Of a DNA stretch of 60,496 nucleotides, positions 50,489 through 59,302 are shown piece by piece (the stretch's first letter is position 1; the number at the start of each line of letters is the position of its first letter). The position numbers and the translations under genes were made by a program. The DNA is from Brevibacterium sp. UMB1308A. GTDB taxonomy: Bacteria > Actinomycetota > Actinomycetes > Actinomycetales > Brevibacteriaceae. A model generated the notes under the pieces. The model did no database searches and was not told the origin of the DNA. It was given only the letters and a program-made list of their open reading frames with translations. Location of the stretch: positions 1-60,496 of the forward strand of contig NZ_JASPDO010000016.1 of NCBI RefSeq assembly GCF_030230605.1, read 5' to 3'.

Positions 50489-51487
50489 CTACACAACCGG
50501 CCCCACATTGATACTTAAAAACGCGCGCTTGAACTGTGCCGCGGAAAGAAAAAGATCCGTGCGGCGCGGTTCCCCCTCCGCGCCACCCAGAGGGTTGTGT
50601 ACGTGTACCCGCCATGGCGCATCGTCATCAGTGCGACCGTCCTCATCGCACCGCAGGACTTCGCACACAACGTACACATGCCCCGCCATGACACCCACCC
50701 ACCGGTCAGGGTTGTCTTCGCGCGGAAGGCGGCGGGCACCTCGGCGGTGGACGAGCGTTGACGCAACTACTGGGCGCCCGCTGGCAAGCCATTCCTGCAC
50801 AACCCCGAGGTCGCTAGGGACCGGCCGTGCCGGGCACCACGTGCCGGTGAGAAGCCACAGTGCCGTGCCGGCGAAGTTGAACTGGATGCGCACATACGAG
50901 TGGACCAGGGAAGCGACGGCCTTTTCGACCAGACTGGCGTTGTTTGCGCCGAGGTGGTTGTCGCCTGCTCGGTGGCGGCGTGGCACCCAGCGGGTCACGG
51001 CGATTGTACGTGGCCAGGGGGAGTGGAGCCGCACACTGGCAGTGTGGACCGTGTGCGGTGAGTTGATGTGCGGGCTGTGTTCAATGAGGCTGGCCGTGAA
51101 TCCCGGTTTGACGTTTTCGCACGCGGCCAAGGTAGCGATAAGCCAGCAGTCGCCCAGTTGCCCCTGGCGTACCTGGGTAACGCCATGGTGCAGACGTGCG
51201 CGTTCACGGGTGGCGGGGCCGCGGAACCGTGGTTCAACGGCGGGAAGATATTCAAGCAGATAGGTCAGTTCCGCCCGGTGGGCGTGGAGGTGCTGGATGA
51301 GGGATGTGCGTACGGCACGCGCCTTGGGGTTTGTGGCGAGGAAGGCGTTGAGGGTCCCGAGGTCGGCCCGGACCGAGGACAGCCCATGAGTGAGCGTGAG
51401 TGAGTGAATCGCCTCGAGTTCCGCTATAACAGTGCGAAGTGTACTGTGATTTGGCTTCCAAGTGGAGTATTTAAACTTGAACAGCAT
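50489..51487 (-). CDS. Calpain-family (C2) cysteine protease
   Basis: A protein of about 332 residues. The active-site Cys lies in QGQLGDCWLIATLAA (Cys about residue 114), the canonical calpain signature. The His is in MAGHVYVV (about 270) and the Asn in VHNPLGG (about 298), so the full Cys-His-Asn triad is visible. The N-terminal 100 residues are predicted helical and have no signal peptide or membrane segment, and no calcium-binding EF hands are seen. It may act in the cytoplasm, be exported by another route, or be a toxin or effector. The start is uncertain: ATG 51487 lacks a Shine-Dalgarno sequence, and a TTG lies at 51511. It is isolated, convergent with the serine protease and divergent from infA. 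Confidence 0.85.
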   Translation of the reverse strand: MLFKFKYSTWKPNHSTLRTVIAELEAIHSLTLTHGLSSVRADLGTLNAFLATNPKARAVRTSLIQHLHAHRAELTYLLEYLPAVEPRFRGPATRERARLHHGVTQVRQGQLGDCWLIATLAACENVKPGFTASLIEHSPHINSPHTVHTASVRLHSPWPRTIAVTRWVPRRHRAGDNHLGANNASLVEKAVASLVHSYVRIQFNFAGTALWLLTGTWCPARPVPSDLGVVQEWLASGRPVVASTLVHRRGARRLPREDNPDRWVGVMAGHVYVVCEVLRCDEDGRTDDDAPWRVHVHNPLGGAEGEPRRTDLFLSAAQFKRAFLSINVGPVV

Positions 51488-51579
51488 AGGGAATCCATGT
51501 AAAGTGGTCAATTGGTCTATGGCTGTCGTGCGCTCAAAAACAAGCTACTTCGTTAGATAATAGCGGAGTCCACGTTTAT

Positions 51580-51608
51580 TTGGTTCACGACACAGGCCGC
51601 GGTAAAAG
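51580..51608 (+). promoter_or_regulatory. Possible infA promoter
   Basis: TTGGTT (51580-51585) and TAAAAG (51603-51608) have a 17-base spacer. A perfect 8-bp hairpin (51607-51614 with 51619-51626) and a CGCGG/CCGCG inverted repeat (51637-51651) follow in the leader. Confidence 0.45.
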
Positions 51609-51673
51609 AATCCATCCTTGGATTCTCATTCAATACGCGGGTTATCCGCGGGAAAATGGGGTTAGCGAACGAT

Positions 51674-51895
51674 ATGGCCAAAAAAGAAGGGGTCATTGAG
51701 ATCGAAGGAACCGTTGTTGAAGCTCTTCCGAACGCTTCGTTTCGTGTTGAGCTGACAAACGGCCACAAGGTGCTCGCTCACATCTCTGGAAAGATGCGTC
51801 AGCACTACATCCGTATTCTTCCCGAAGACCGTGTCGTGGTGGAGCTGTCTCCTTACGACCTGTCGCGTGGACGAATTGTTTACCGCTACAAGTAA
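51674..51895 (+). CDS. infA: Translation initiation factor IF-1
   Basis: A 73-residue S1/OB-fold protein ([21 protein letters not shown]...), with [19 protein letters not shown] and the C-terminal [18 protein letters not shown] 51674 gives the family-typical start. It opens the alpha-type operon with rpmJ, rpsM, rpsK, rpoA and rplQ. Confidence 0.98.
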   Translation: MAKKEGVIEIEGTVVEALPNASFRVELTNGHKVLAHISGKMRQHYIRILPEDRVVVELSPYDLSRGRIVYRYK

Positions 51896-51959
51896 GAGAT
51901 CTTTTCGACTACTCGGCAATTGCGCATAACTGTGCTGTTGTCGATATGAAGGAATAGCG

Positions 51960-52073
51960 ATGAAGGTTAAGCCCAGCGTCAAGAAGATCTGCGAAAGCTG
52001 CAAAGTCATCCGCCGCAACAGCCGCGTGATGGTTATCTGCACCAACCCGCGCCACAAGCAGCGTCAGGGCTGA
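51960..52073 (+). CDS. rpmJ: 50S ribosomal protein L36
   Basis: A 37-residue L36 found by reading between infA and rpsM. It begins [14 protein letters not shown] and contains the zinc ligands Cys (C..C) plus C and H in [13 protein letters not shown], so it is the zinc-binding C+ form. GAAGGAAT precedes the ATG. The gap to rpsM (163 bases) holds only a weak CCTCGG/CCGAGG hairpin. Confidence 0.96.
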   Translation: MKVKPSVKKICESCKVIRRNSRVMVICTNPRHKQRQG

Positions 52074-52236
52074 TCAACGCAGATCACGGATTCGCACTGC
52101 TCAGCAGGCGAACCCACACCCAAGCAGGCCTCGCCCCCCGCACAAGCGGGACGACACCCTCGGTTCAGAGGCCGAGGACCCGAAAGGGAACAGGTCTGAG
52201 TAAGTACCTCTGATCAACAACAGGAGAACCGCAAAT

Positions 52237-52605
52237 ATGGCACGTCTTGCCGGAGTCGACCTCCCGCGCGAAAAGCGTGTGGAAGTCGCCTTAACATACA
52301 TCTATGGTGTGGGCCGCACTCGTGCGAGCCAGACCCTGACGGAGACCGGGGTTAACCCGGACACCCGTGTGAAGGACCTTACTGACGATGAACTCGTGCA
52401 GTTGCGCGACTACATCGAAGGTACGTTCAAAGTAGAAGGTGACCTCCGTCGTGAGGTTGCAGCTGACATTCGCCGCAAGGTGGAAATTGGTAGCTACGAA
52501 GGCCTCCGCCACCGCCGCGGACTTCCAGTGCGTGGTCAGCGCACTAAGACCAACGCGCGTACCCGCAAGGGACCAAAGCGCACCGTGGCCGGTAAGAAGA
52601 AGTAA
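52237..52605 (+). CDS. rpsM: 30S ribosomal protein S13
   Basis: A 122-residue S13 of the 30S head. It starts [20 protein letters not shown] and ends with the basic [20 protein letters not shown] tail that contacts tRNA. ACAGGAGAA precedes the ATG. Confidence 0.98.
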   Translation: MARLAGVDLPREKRVEVALTYIYGVGRTRASQTLTETGVNPDTRVKDLTDDELVQLRDYIEGTFKVEGDLRREVAADIRRKVEIGSYEGLRHRRGLPVRGQRTKTNARTRKGPKRTVAGKKK

Positions 52606-52632
52606 TCAGGTTTTCGTAAGGAGTTTTCACAC

Positions 52633-53034
52633 ATGCCACCCAAGTCACGCGCATCAGCGCGTTCTACGCGTCGCAAGGTCAAGAAGAGCGTTGTTAATGG
52701 CCAGGCGCACATCAAGTCAACTTTTAACAACACCATTGTTTCGATCACGGACCCAACGGGCGCTGTGATCTCCTGGGCTTCCTCGGGTGAGGTTGGCTTC
52801 AAGGGATCCCGTAAGTCCACCCCTTATGCAGCTCAGATGGCTGCCGAGTCTGCTGCTCGTCGTGCGCAAGAGCACGGCTTGAAGAAGGTAGATGTTTTCG
52901 TTAAGGGACCGGGTTCAGGTCGTGAAACCGCGATCCGTTCGCTCCAGGCTGCTGGTCTGGAATTGGGCACCATCCAGGATGTCACCCCAGTTCCGCACAA
53001 CGGTTGCCGCCCTCCAAAGCGTCGTCGCGGCTAA
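52633..53034 (+). CDS. rpsK: 30S ribosomal protein S11
   Basis: A 133-residue S11 of the platform. The [19 protein letters not shown] and [18 protein letters not shown] blocks are diagnostic. AAGGAG precedes the ATG. rpsD, which follows S11 in many bacteria, is absent; rpoA is next. Confidence 0.98.
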   Translation: MPPKSRASARSTRRKVKKSVVNGQAHIKSTFNNTIVSITDPTGAVISWASSGEVGFKGSRKSTPYAAQMAAESAARRAQEHGLKKVDVFVKGPGSGRETAIRSLQAAGLELGTIQDVTPVPHNGCRPPKRRRG

Positions 53035-53122
53035 TTTCCTAACAGGTTGCGTCACGAGTAAATCCCTCCACTGAGTGCAATGCGAGCGTCAAATAGCGGT
53101 TGCTCGCTGAAAGGAAGCCAAC

Positions 53123-54121
53123 GTGCTAATTGCACAACGCCCCACGCTTAACGAAGAGGTCGTATCCGACTACCGTTCACGATTCATCATTGAACCTCTT
53201 GAACCTGGTTTCGGTTACACCCTCGGTAACTCACTTCGTCGCACCCTGCTGTCCTCAATTCCTGGCGCTGCTGTCACCAGCATCCGGGTGGACGGTGTCC
53301 TGCACGAGTTCTCAACCGTGCCTGGAGTTAAGGAAGACGTCACCGAGTTCATCTTGAACCTCAAGTCACTGGTCGTCTCCTCGGAATTCGACGAGCCTGT
53401 CGTCGCCTACCTGCGCAAGCAGGGTCCTGGTGAAGTCACGGCCGCCGACATTTCTGCGCCTGGCGGTGTGGAGGTCCACAACCCGGATCTGCACATTGCC
53501 TCGCTCAATGACGAAGGTCAGCTCGACATTGAACTGACGATCGAACGCGGACGTGGTTATGTTTCTGCTGCGCAGAACAAGAACGCTGACGCTGAGATCG
53601 GCCGGATTCCTGTCGACTCGATCTACTCGCCTGTGCTGAAGGTCACCTACAAGGTTGAAGCCACACGTGTTGAACAGCGCACCGACTTCGACCGCCTGAT
53701 CATCGACGTAGAAACCAAGCCATCGATTCTGCCACGTGATGCAGTTGCATCGGCCGGTAAGACCCTTGTCGAACTGTTCGGCCTTGCCCGCGAACTCAAC
53801 GTGGAAGCTGAAGGTATTGACATTGGACCGTCGCCAGTTGACGCTGCTTTGGCTGCTGACCTGGCGCTTGCGATCGAGGACCTCGATCTGACGGTTCGTT
53901 CGTACAACTGCCTCAAGCGCGAAGGTATTCACACTGTTGGTGAACTGGTTGCTCGTAGCGAAGCTGACCTCATGGACATCCGTAACTTCGGTTCGAAGTC
54001 CATCGACGAAGTCAAGCAGAAACTTAATGAACTGAACCTGAGCCTCAAGGACAGCCCTAACGGATTCGGTGAAGCTAACCTCGACTCAGACGAATCGTTC
54101 GTTGAGGACGAACAGTTCTAA
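53123..54121 (+). CDS. rpoA: RNA polymerase alpha subunit
   Basis: A 332-residue alpha subunit. The N-terminal assembly domain contains [24 protein letters not shown]. The C-terminal domain contains [20 protein letters not shown], with the Arg that contacts UP elements, and [15 protein letters not shown]. The start is GTG at 53123 (MLIAQRPTL) after GAAAGGAAG. Confidence 0.98.
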   Translation: MLIAQRPTLNEEVVSDYRSRFIIEPLEPGFGYTLGNSLRRTLLSSIPGAAVTSIRVDGVLHEFSTVPGVKEDVTEFILNLKSLVVSSEFDEPVVAYLRKQGPGEVTAADISAPGGVEVHNPDLHIASLNDEGQLDIELTIERGRGYVSAAQNKNADAEIGRIPVDSIYSPVLKVTYKVEATRVEQRTDFDRLIIDVETKPSILPRDAVASAGKTLVELFGLARELNVEAEGIDIGPSPVDAALAADLALAIEDLDLTVRSYNCLKREGIHTVGELVARSEADLMDIRNFGSKSIDEVKQKLNELNLSLKDSPNGFGEANLDSDESFVEDEQF

Positions 54122-54142
54122 GAATTCCAAGGAGAAATATCC

Positions 54143-54721
54143 ATGCCTACCCCTACTAAGGGAACCCGTCTGGGAGGTTCCCCGGCGCACGAGCGGGCAA
54201 TGCTGAACAACTTGGCAGCCCAGCTCTTTGAAAACAAGTCAGTAACCACCACGGTGACCAAGGCAAAGCGCCTGCGCCCCGTTGCAGAACGTCTCATCAC
54301 GTTCGCAAAGCGTGGCGACCTCGCGTCACGCCGTCGTGTTCTTGCTTCGATTTCCGACAAGGGAATCGTGCACGAACTTTTCACCTCGATTGCTCCTGCT
54401 GTTGCTGAGCGCCCAGGTGGATACACGCGCATCACCAAGATTGGTCCTCGTCGCGGCGACAACGCTCCAATGGCTGTCATTGAACTGGTCCTTGAGCCCT
54501 ACTCGCCAAAGCAGAAGGCCGTCAAGGAAGCTGAAGCAGTCGCTGAAACCGCTGCTGCTGAAGAAGCTGACGTAGCTGAAGAGAAGGTTGACGAAGCTGC
54601 TGAGGCTAAGGCTGAAGCTCCTGCTGACGTTGACTCCGGTGCTCAGGAAGACGAAGCACAGGCTGTAGCTGACGACGCTGCTGAAGAAGCAGACGAAAAG
54701 GCTGAAGAAGAAACCAAGTAA
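54143..54721 (+). CDS. rplQ: 50S ribosomal protein L17 with acidic tail
   Basis: A 192-residue L17. The core ([24 protein letters not shown] to about residue 120) is normal. It is followed by about 70 residues rich in Ala and Glu, an extension seen in several actinobacteria. AAGGAGAAAT precedes the ATG. Last gene of the operon, followed by a terminator. Confidence 0.97.
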   Translation: MPTPTKGTRLGGSPAHERAMLNNLAAQLFENKSVTTTVTKAKRLRPVAERLITFAKRGDLASRRRVLASISDKGIVHELFTSIAPAVAERPGGYTRITKIGPRRGDNAPMAVIELVLEPYSPKQKAVKEAEAVAETAAAEEADVAEEKVDEAAEAKAEAPADVDSGAQEDEAQAVADDAAEEADEKAEEETK

Positions 54722-54733
54722 GGTTTCTTTGGC

Positions 54734-54769
54734 AAGAGCCCGTTCACCGTTTGGTGGACGGGCTCTTTG
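54734..54769 (+). terminator. Intrinsic terminator after rplQ
   Basis: A 15-bp stem with one wobble (54734-54748 with 54753-54767) runs into TTT. It also lies 3' of the convergent nitroreductase gene. Confidence 0.85.
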
Positions 54770-54796
54770 CGTTGTTGCGTTTCACGCTTTGGGTGT

Positions 54797-55846
54797 CTAT
54801 TCCACCAGACGATGTGACTTGGGAACCTCGCTGGTGGATTCGCCCACGGAAAACACGGCAAACGGGACGAAACTGCCGTGTGGGTCGGTGCGTCGTAAAA
54901 CATCGCACAGCATGGCTGCAGACAGTGGCGTGTCTTTCAACTGTGACTCAACAGCCACCCGGAGCTCGTGGCGAGCAAGAATCAGCCACAACCGTAGCAG
55001 GTCGCGCCCTGCTTGCACCCAGTCTTCTGCGCTCACCTGTGACGCGTGGTCGCGGTGCAGCGCCAGCACCACGCGGTCTGGGGCTTTACGTGATGTGAAC
55101 GTGGGGAGCATAGTGCTCCACACTCCGGTGCGGGACACGGCGTTCAAAAGCGTGTCGCTGCCGGCTCTGACCAGACGGGCGCCTGTGCGAGCCACGGCCC
55201 GCGGAATCCGCAGTGTTTCCGCCGTCAGCCCGTCCTGGTAGTAACGCGGGTCGGTGTCGTCTAAGCGCAACCACTCCAGGGTTTCGTCCAAGGCTTCCCG
55301 AGGTGACAGCGCCGCCGCCTGCGCATAACGGGAGGACGCGCTCCAGGTGGCTTCAGGAATCTGGGCGCTGGCAATAGGGCCCGAGGTGTACGCGAAGTTG
55401 GTCTTGGCGAACTGGGCGAGTGCCTCTTCCAGGCGGTCGGTCCGGGGCACCAACTTGCCGCGGTCCACCTGACGGTCTAACACCTCGGCGGGTTCAAAAC
55501 TCGCCCCGCTGTCAGTTTCGTGCGCACCCGCGCCAACCTCGGCGACTTCCAACTCAAGCCAGATGCCGTGCCCTTCACCCAGCACGCGCACGTCCTCAAT
55601 GCGGGCGCCAGTCGCACCCAAGGCGATGTTGGCCGCTTCGACCCAACAGCCCAGGGAGAGGCCCAGGTCCATGGCGTGCGGATCGGTCACGGGGAGCGTG
55701 CGCTCAGGGTCGACGCGCACCGTAAGGGTGGCACTCGACCCAGACAGCGAACTCACCTGGGGCAGCCACGGTTGCGTGTTGTGCGCGCTGGGAGCCCAGC
55801 CGGCGATTGCGAAAACTCGATCGAAAGTGGCCTCGGAGAAGCTCAC
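54797..55846 (-). CDS. Acg-type nitroreductase-family protein
   Basis: A 349-residue protein of the nitroreductase superfamily, close to the double-length Acg/Rv2032 group. The FMN-site start is AGWAPSAHNTQPWLP (Ser-x-x-Asn pattern), and DPHAMDLGLSLGCWVEAANIAL is the usual second block. The second half is more divergent. It may bind FMN and reduce a substrate, or only sequester flavin as proposed for Acg. It starts with GTG that overlaps the upstream stop (GTGA), so it is the last gene of a minus-strand operon. Confidence 0.8.
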   Translation of the reverse strand: MSFSEATFDRVFAIAGWAPSAHNTQPWLPQVSSLSGSSATLTVRVDPERTLPVTDPHAMDLGLSLGCWVEAANIALGATGARIEDVRVLGEGHGIWLELEVAEVGAGAHETDSGASFEPAEVLDRQVDRGKLVPRTDRLEEALAQFAKTNFAYTSGPIASAQIPEATWSASSRYAQAAALSPREALDETLEWLRLDDTDPRYYQDGLTAETLRIPRAVARTGARLVRAGSDTLLNAVSRTGVWSTMLPTFTSRKAPDRVVLALHRDHASQVSAEDWVQAGRDLLRLWLILARHELRVAVESQLKDTPLSAAMLCDVLRRTDPHGSFVPFAVFSVGESTSEVPKSHRLVE

Positions 55847-57024
55847 GTGTGCACCTTTCGGAGGAAAAATCGGATGTCGTGGAGCGGGTGACCACCGGCC
55901 TTGCGTGGGATCGCTTCCGAGCCGGGGTTGTCCTCGCCTATAAACGTAATTCTAAGTCGGCGGTAGTTTTTCTTGACCAGGGTGGAGAACATCTGGCGCG
56001 CCAACAGTGAGACAATGCCTCGCCCCTGTACGGACGGGCGGGAGCCCTGGATGATGAGAACCGCATCGTTCGCCGAGGTGGTTAACCGCTTCCGTGATAG
56101 GCGCTCCCGCAGCAAACGTGCGGCGAAGGTGGGGGAGAGGGCGCCGTTGGTTGCGCGTAGATGCTCGACTGGGTCGGGGACAGTGAGAATGAACCCGGCG
56201 ACAGGGGTGGAGCCAGCGTCTGGGCTGTCGGGGTCAGGGCTGGCCCCCACCTCCTGGGCCGACACAATCAGCCCGGGGTCCATGAGCAACTCCAAGCCAC
56301 TGGTCTGTGAGGCGAACTGTTCTGTAGAAATGGGCGTGTAGTAGGGGAGCGGGTCGAACGCTTCGTTAAGCGTGGGCATCACGCGGTTCAAAACCTTCCT
56401 CACCCCCAAGCGGCCGGGGCTGAGTAGCTCGACTCCCACCTCGGCGAACTCTTGCGGCGCGGGCGCCGTAGCCCGCTTAGCCGGCACCTTACCCAGGTCA
56501 ACTTCCCACGTGCGGCCGCCGCTGAACGGGGTGAAACCACTGGTCTCGAACGCGTGGGACACCAGCGGGGAGTTCCACGCGGAGTCGAAGAAGCCCGGGT
56601 GTTCGTGACCGGCGACAACAACGCCCCCGGTTTCGTTGGGCAACAGCGAGACCGGCCCCATGATGTGCGTCTTGCCGGTGCGGGCGGCGTGCTCATCAAC
56701 CGTGGCCATGAGCGCCTCGAAAGCGTCTCGGTGTGCAAACTCGAGGGCTCCAAACAACAGGGTAGGGAAGCCAAGCTTCGCGTCCATGTCAGCGTGCGAA
56801 TGCACCGTACACCGGCCCACCACCGTGCCATGCGCGTCGCGGGCCAACAGCAACGTCACCGGGCCGGGAAACCACGACCTGCCCCGGTGCCACGCCACCA
56901 CATCGGAACGTAACAGCGGGACTCGGGAGGCCACCTCGGCGGGGGTCATCCACGCTGGAACCGCACAGAACTCACGCAGCTGCGCGCGGGTTTCCACCTG
57001 TTCGACTGTGATCATGGGAGGCAT
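55843..57024 (-). CDS. GNAT-like protein of unknown function
   Basis: A protein of about 393 residues. It resembles the uncharacterised two-domain YghO-like group of the GNAT superfamily. The N-terminal half has DAHGTVVGRCTVHSHADMD and GKTHIMGPVSLLPNETGG, the latter typical of the group. The C-terminal GIVSLLARQMFSTLVKKNYRRLRITFIGEDN looks like the acyl-CoA-binding helix and terminal strand. I take the ATG at 57024, five bases after the upstream stop (57015 is also possible); no Shine-Dalgarno is visible, which suggests translational coupling. Substrate unknown. Confidence 0.7.
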   Translation of the reverse strand: MPPMITVEQVETRAQLREFCAVPAWMTPAEVASRVPLLRSDVVAWHRGRSWFPGPVTLLLARDAHGTVVGRCTVHSHADMDAKLGFPTLLFGALEFAHRDAFEALMATVDEHAARTGKTHIMGPVSLLPNETGGVVVAGHEHPGFFDSAWNSPLVSHAFETSGFTPFSGGRTWEVDLGKVPAKRATAPAPQEFAEVGVELLSPGRLGVRKVLNRVMPTLNEAFDPLPYYTPISTEQFASQTSGLELLMDPGLIVSAQEVGASPDPDSPDAGSTPVAGFILTVPDPVEHLRATNGALSPTFAARLLRERLSRKRLTTSANDAVLIIQGSRPSVQGRGIVSLLARQMFSTLVKKNYRRLRITFIGEDNPGSEAIPRKAGGHPLHDIRFFLRKVHT

Positions 57025-57029
57025 GGGGG

Positions 57030-57518
57030 TTACGGGAGGTCGGTGCGGGCGCTGGGCGAGGTGGCGGCGCCGGGCAGCTGGGTGCTGGAGGTCGCGGTTT
57101 CGCCGGGGAGTTGGGTGAAGCGGTCGATCATGCCGGTGCGGCCGTCCTCGGCGCGGAAGATGCCGTTGGAGTACCCCCATTCGTTCGCCTCGTGAATGCG
57201 GATAAACCCGCCTTTAGCTGGGGATTTGTCGCCCTTGCCCACCAGCCAGTGCATGATTTCGTGGTGCTCCTGCGTGCGGGCAAAACGCATGAGGTCATCG
57301 AGGGACTGGAACACCACAACCAGGCCGATCCGCTTGGGGAACTCGTAGTAACTGCGGTGCCAGAGGTAGCCGGGGGCGCGTTTGAGGGCTCGGGCCAATT
57401 TGGTCCAACGGCGCACCTGATCAGCCATGTCCAGGACCGACCGGTATTCGTTGCATCCCAAGAACAGAGCGTTGCCCTGCCCCTGGGGTGGGGTGGCGGA
57501 AAAGTCTCGTGTGCGCAT
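57030..57518 (-). CDS. DUF4188-like protein
   Basis: A 162-residue protein. The core (residues about 15-130) resembles the DUF4188/monooxygenase-like alpha-beta barrel proteins, with LWHRSYYEFPKRIGLVVVFQSLDDLMRFARTQEHHEIMHWL as the most conserved-looking stretch, split by strand and helix. The last 30 residues are a low-complexity Thr/Ser/Pro tail with a TQLPG repeat. GGAGCACTC precedes the ATG at 57518. It lies 81 bases after the ligase gene and five bases before the GNAT-like gene. Confidence 0.6.
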   Translation of the reverse strand: MRTRDFSATPPQGQGNALFLGCNEYRSVLDMADQVRRWTKLARALKRAPGYLWHRSYYEFPKRIGLVVVFQSLDDLMRFARTQEHHEIMHWLVGKGDKSPAKGGFIRIHEANEWGYSNGIFRAEDGRTGMIDRFTQLPGETATSSTQLPGAATSPSARTDLP

Positions 57519-57599
57519 GAGTGCTCCTGTTGTTGGTGTTGGGGGTGCTTTCGGGCTCGACGCTATGGACGGCGGCTGCTTGGGCGGCGGTGGGGCCCA

Positions 57600-59204
57600 C
57601 TAGGACTTCATCAGGTAGGTGTTCTTGATCTTCTTGGTGGCCTCCGCGAACGGGCCGGTGCCGTGGTCGTGGAGCTCAATGCGAATGTCGGCCGCCGACG
57701 GGTCTTCCTCCAGCGACTGCTTGAAGTCACGTGACACCGCGGACAAGTGCTCAAGAACCCCCGTGGTCAGTGCGGTGCGCATCTGTTGGCGCTGGTCAGC
57801 GTCCAAGTTTTCCGCCGCCGAGGTGTCCCGCAGCTGGATGTGCAAGGTGGGTCGCATCTCCAAGGCTCCAGTGTCCTGAAGCTCAATGCGGAACGAATCA
57901 ATCAATGGTGCGTAGCGCTCATCGCGGTACAAACCATTCTCAACGTCCAACGGATAAATGTTGGCGCCCATGTACGAAATCGTGGAATCCGAACGACCAA
58001 ACAGCAACACGAACGGCAGGCGCATTCCCTGACGCTTGAACGCTTCAGACAGGCGTTTTGCTAAGTGCGGGAATGCGCGCGTGATACTTACCATGTCGTC
58101 AAAGCTCATGAGCGTGGCCTCATCACCGATGTTGTAGCGAAGCCGAGGGCTCATCACCGCCGCTGAGTTGATTGTGACAATAAGCTCATTGTCTTCAGTC
58201 GTTTCCAAGAAGGTCTCAAGCGGGTTGTACTGGAAAATCATAGGAACGCGCGATTCGTCTTCGCCGAGCAGGGTCGCGCGGAAGTCAGCGTTGCGTGTCA
58301 GCTCTTTTCGGATCTCAACCGCTACATCGGTTTCGCCGGCCATCCCGATTGTCAGATCAGAGGCCCCGTAACCGGAGTACACCCGGTTGAACCGCTTCTC
58401 CACGTGCTCACGAAGTCCCTCTGTCATGGCCTCGCCGCCCACGAACCCGTTGAGCGTGAACTGGTCCCAATACTCCGGGCCACGTTCGGTGTCGTTGTCC
58501 ATGTAGTCGACTAAGTGTTTGAGGAATGGAGGATAAGCACTGATCAGATACGTGTGACCGGGCCCAAAGTGGGTCAAGGTATCGATGATTTTCTCTAGAT
58601 CAGGGCCCGTGTTCTTCACCATTGCGACTTTGGCCATGGCCAGTCCCGTGTTGGTTCCCGTGGCCCACGCACCCATGGAAAACGCATTGATGCAGAACAG
58701 GTCACGCGAACCGAACAGGAATGTCACGTACCCGGCTACGTTTCGGTGGACCGTGTCCAATTCCTTTTTTGACCGCATCCAGTTAAACGGCTTACCCGAT
58801 GAGCCGGAGGACTCATCTACGACCGTGCCCACTGTTTCAATCGACCCGTTCCAGCACCGCTCGTCTTCGGAATACTGCGTGACGTAATCGTGTTTATTGG
58901 TCGCAGGGTAATTCTGCAGATCCCACCACGTGAATTCGTAGTCGTTTTCAACTAAATAGTCTTGGTACGCCGGAACGTCCAGGGAGGCCTGTTGGCAAAT
59001 CATCCACGCGTTGAGCCGGGCGATTCGTTCGAGCCCCGGCTGGTAATTGCGCGCGGTGAGCCGCCAAATCGCTGGGTGAACACGGTACGCCTTGTATGCA
59101 GTGGTCAAGCCCATGTTGGTGAGCCGCAGCAGGGTTTGACGTGCGATATTGACGGGTCCGCGTTTGATGACGGGTTTGCGCAGGGCTGGACGCTTTTCAC
59201 TCAT
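57600..59204 (-). CDS. PaaK-like adenylate-forming enzyme
   Basis: A 534-residue member of the ANL superfamily, nearest to phenylacetate-CoA ligase (PaaK). Residues about 125-145 contain the phosphate-binding loop DESSGSSGKPF. YSGYGASDLT is the A5-type aromatic/acid motif, LRYNIGDEA carries the ribose-binding Asp, and LFGRSDSTISYMGANIYP is the hinge block. KKIKNTYLMK at the C-terminus could supply the catalytic Lys. It should activate a carboxylic acid as an acyl-AMP, and perhaps a CoA ester; the acid is unknown. First gene of a four-gene operon, with an ATG at 59204 lacking a Shine-Dalgarno. Confidence 0.85.
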   Translation of the reverse strand: MSEKRPALRKPVIKRGPVNIARQTLLRLTNMGLTTAYKAYRVHPAIWRLTARNYQPGLERIARLNAWMICQQASLDVPAYQDYLVENDYEFTWWDLQNYPATNKHDYVTQYSEDERCWNGSIETVGTVVDESSGSSGKPFNWMRSKKELDTVHRNVAGYVTFLFGSRDLFCINAFSMGAWATGTNTGLAMAKVAMVKNTGPDLEKIIDTLTHFGPGHTYLISAYPPFLKHLVDYMDNDTERGPEYWDQFTLNGFVGGEAMTEGLREHVEKRFNRVYSGYGASDLTIGMAGETDVAVEIRKELTRNADFRATLLGEDESRVPMIFQYNPLETFLETTEDNELIVTINSAAVMSPRLRYNIGDEATLMSFDDMVSITRAFPHLAKRLSEAFKRQGMRLPFVLLFGRSDSTISYMGANIYPLDVENGLYRDERYAPLIDSFRIELQDTGALEMRPTLHIQLRDTSAAENLDADQRQQMRTALTTGVLEHLSAVSRDFKQSLEEDPSAADIRIELHDHGTGPFAEATKKIKNTYLMKS

Positions 59205-59211
59205 ATGATCA

Positions 59212-59217
59212 AACCTA
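59212..59217 (-). promoter_or_regulatory. -10 element suggesting a leaderless ligase transcript
   Basis: On the minus strand TAGGTT ends seven bases before the ATG, and there is no ribosome-binding site. This is the same arrangement as at 44751. Confidence 0.45.
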
Positions 59218-59302
59218 GTGGTCAGGCGTGAGGTTTGCCTAGGTGTAACTTGCCAAAACTGTCACACGGGTAACGTGGGACGCGAAAAGAAAGGAAAATT
59301 TC

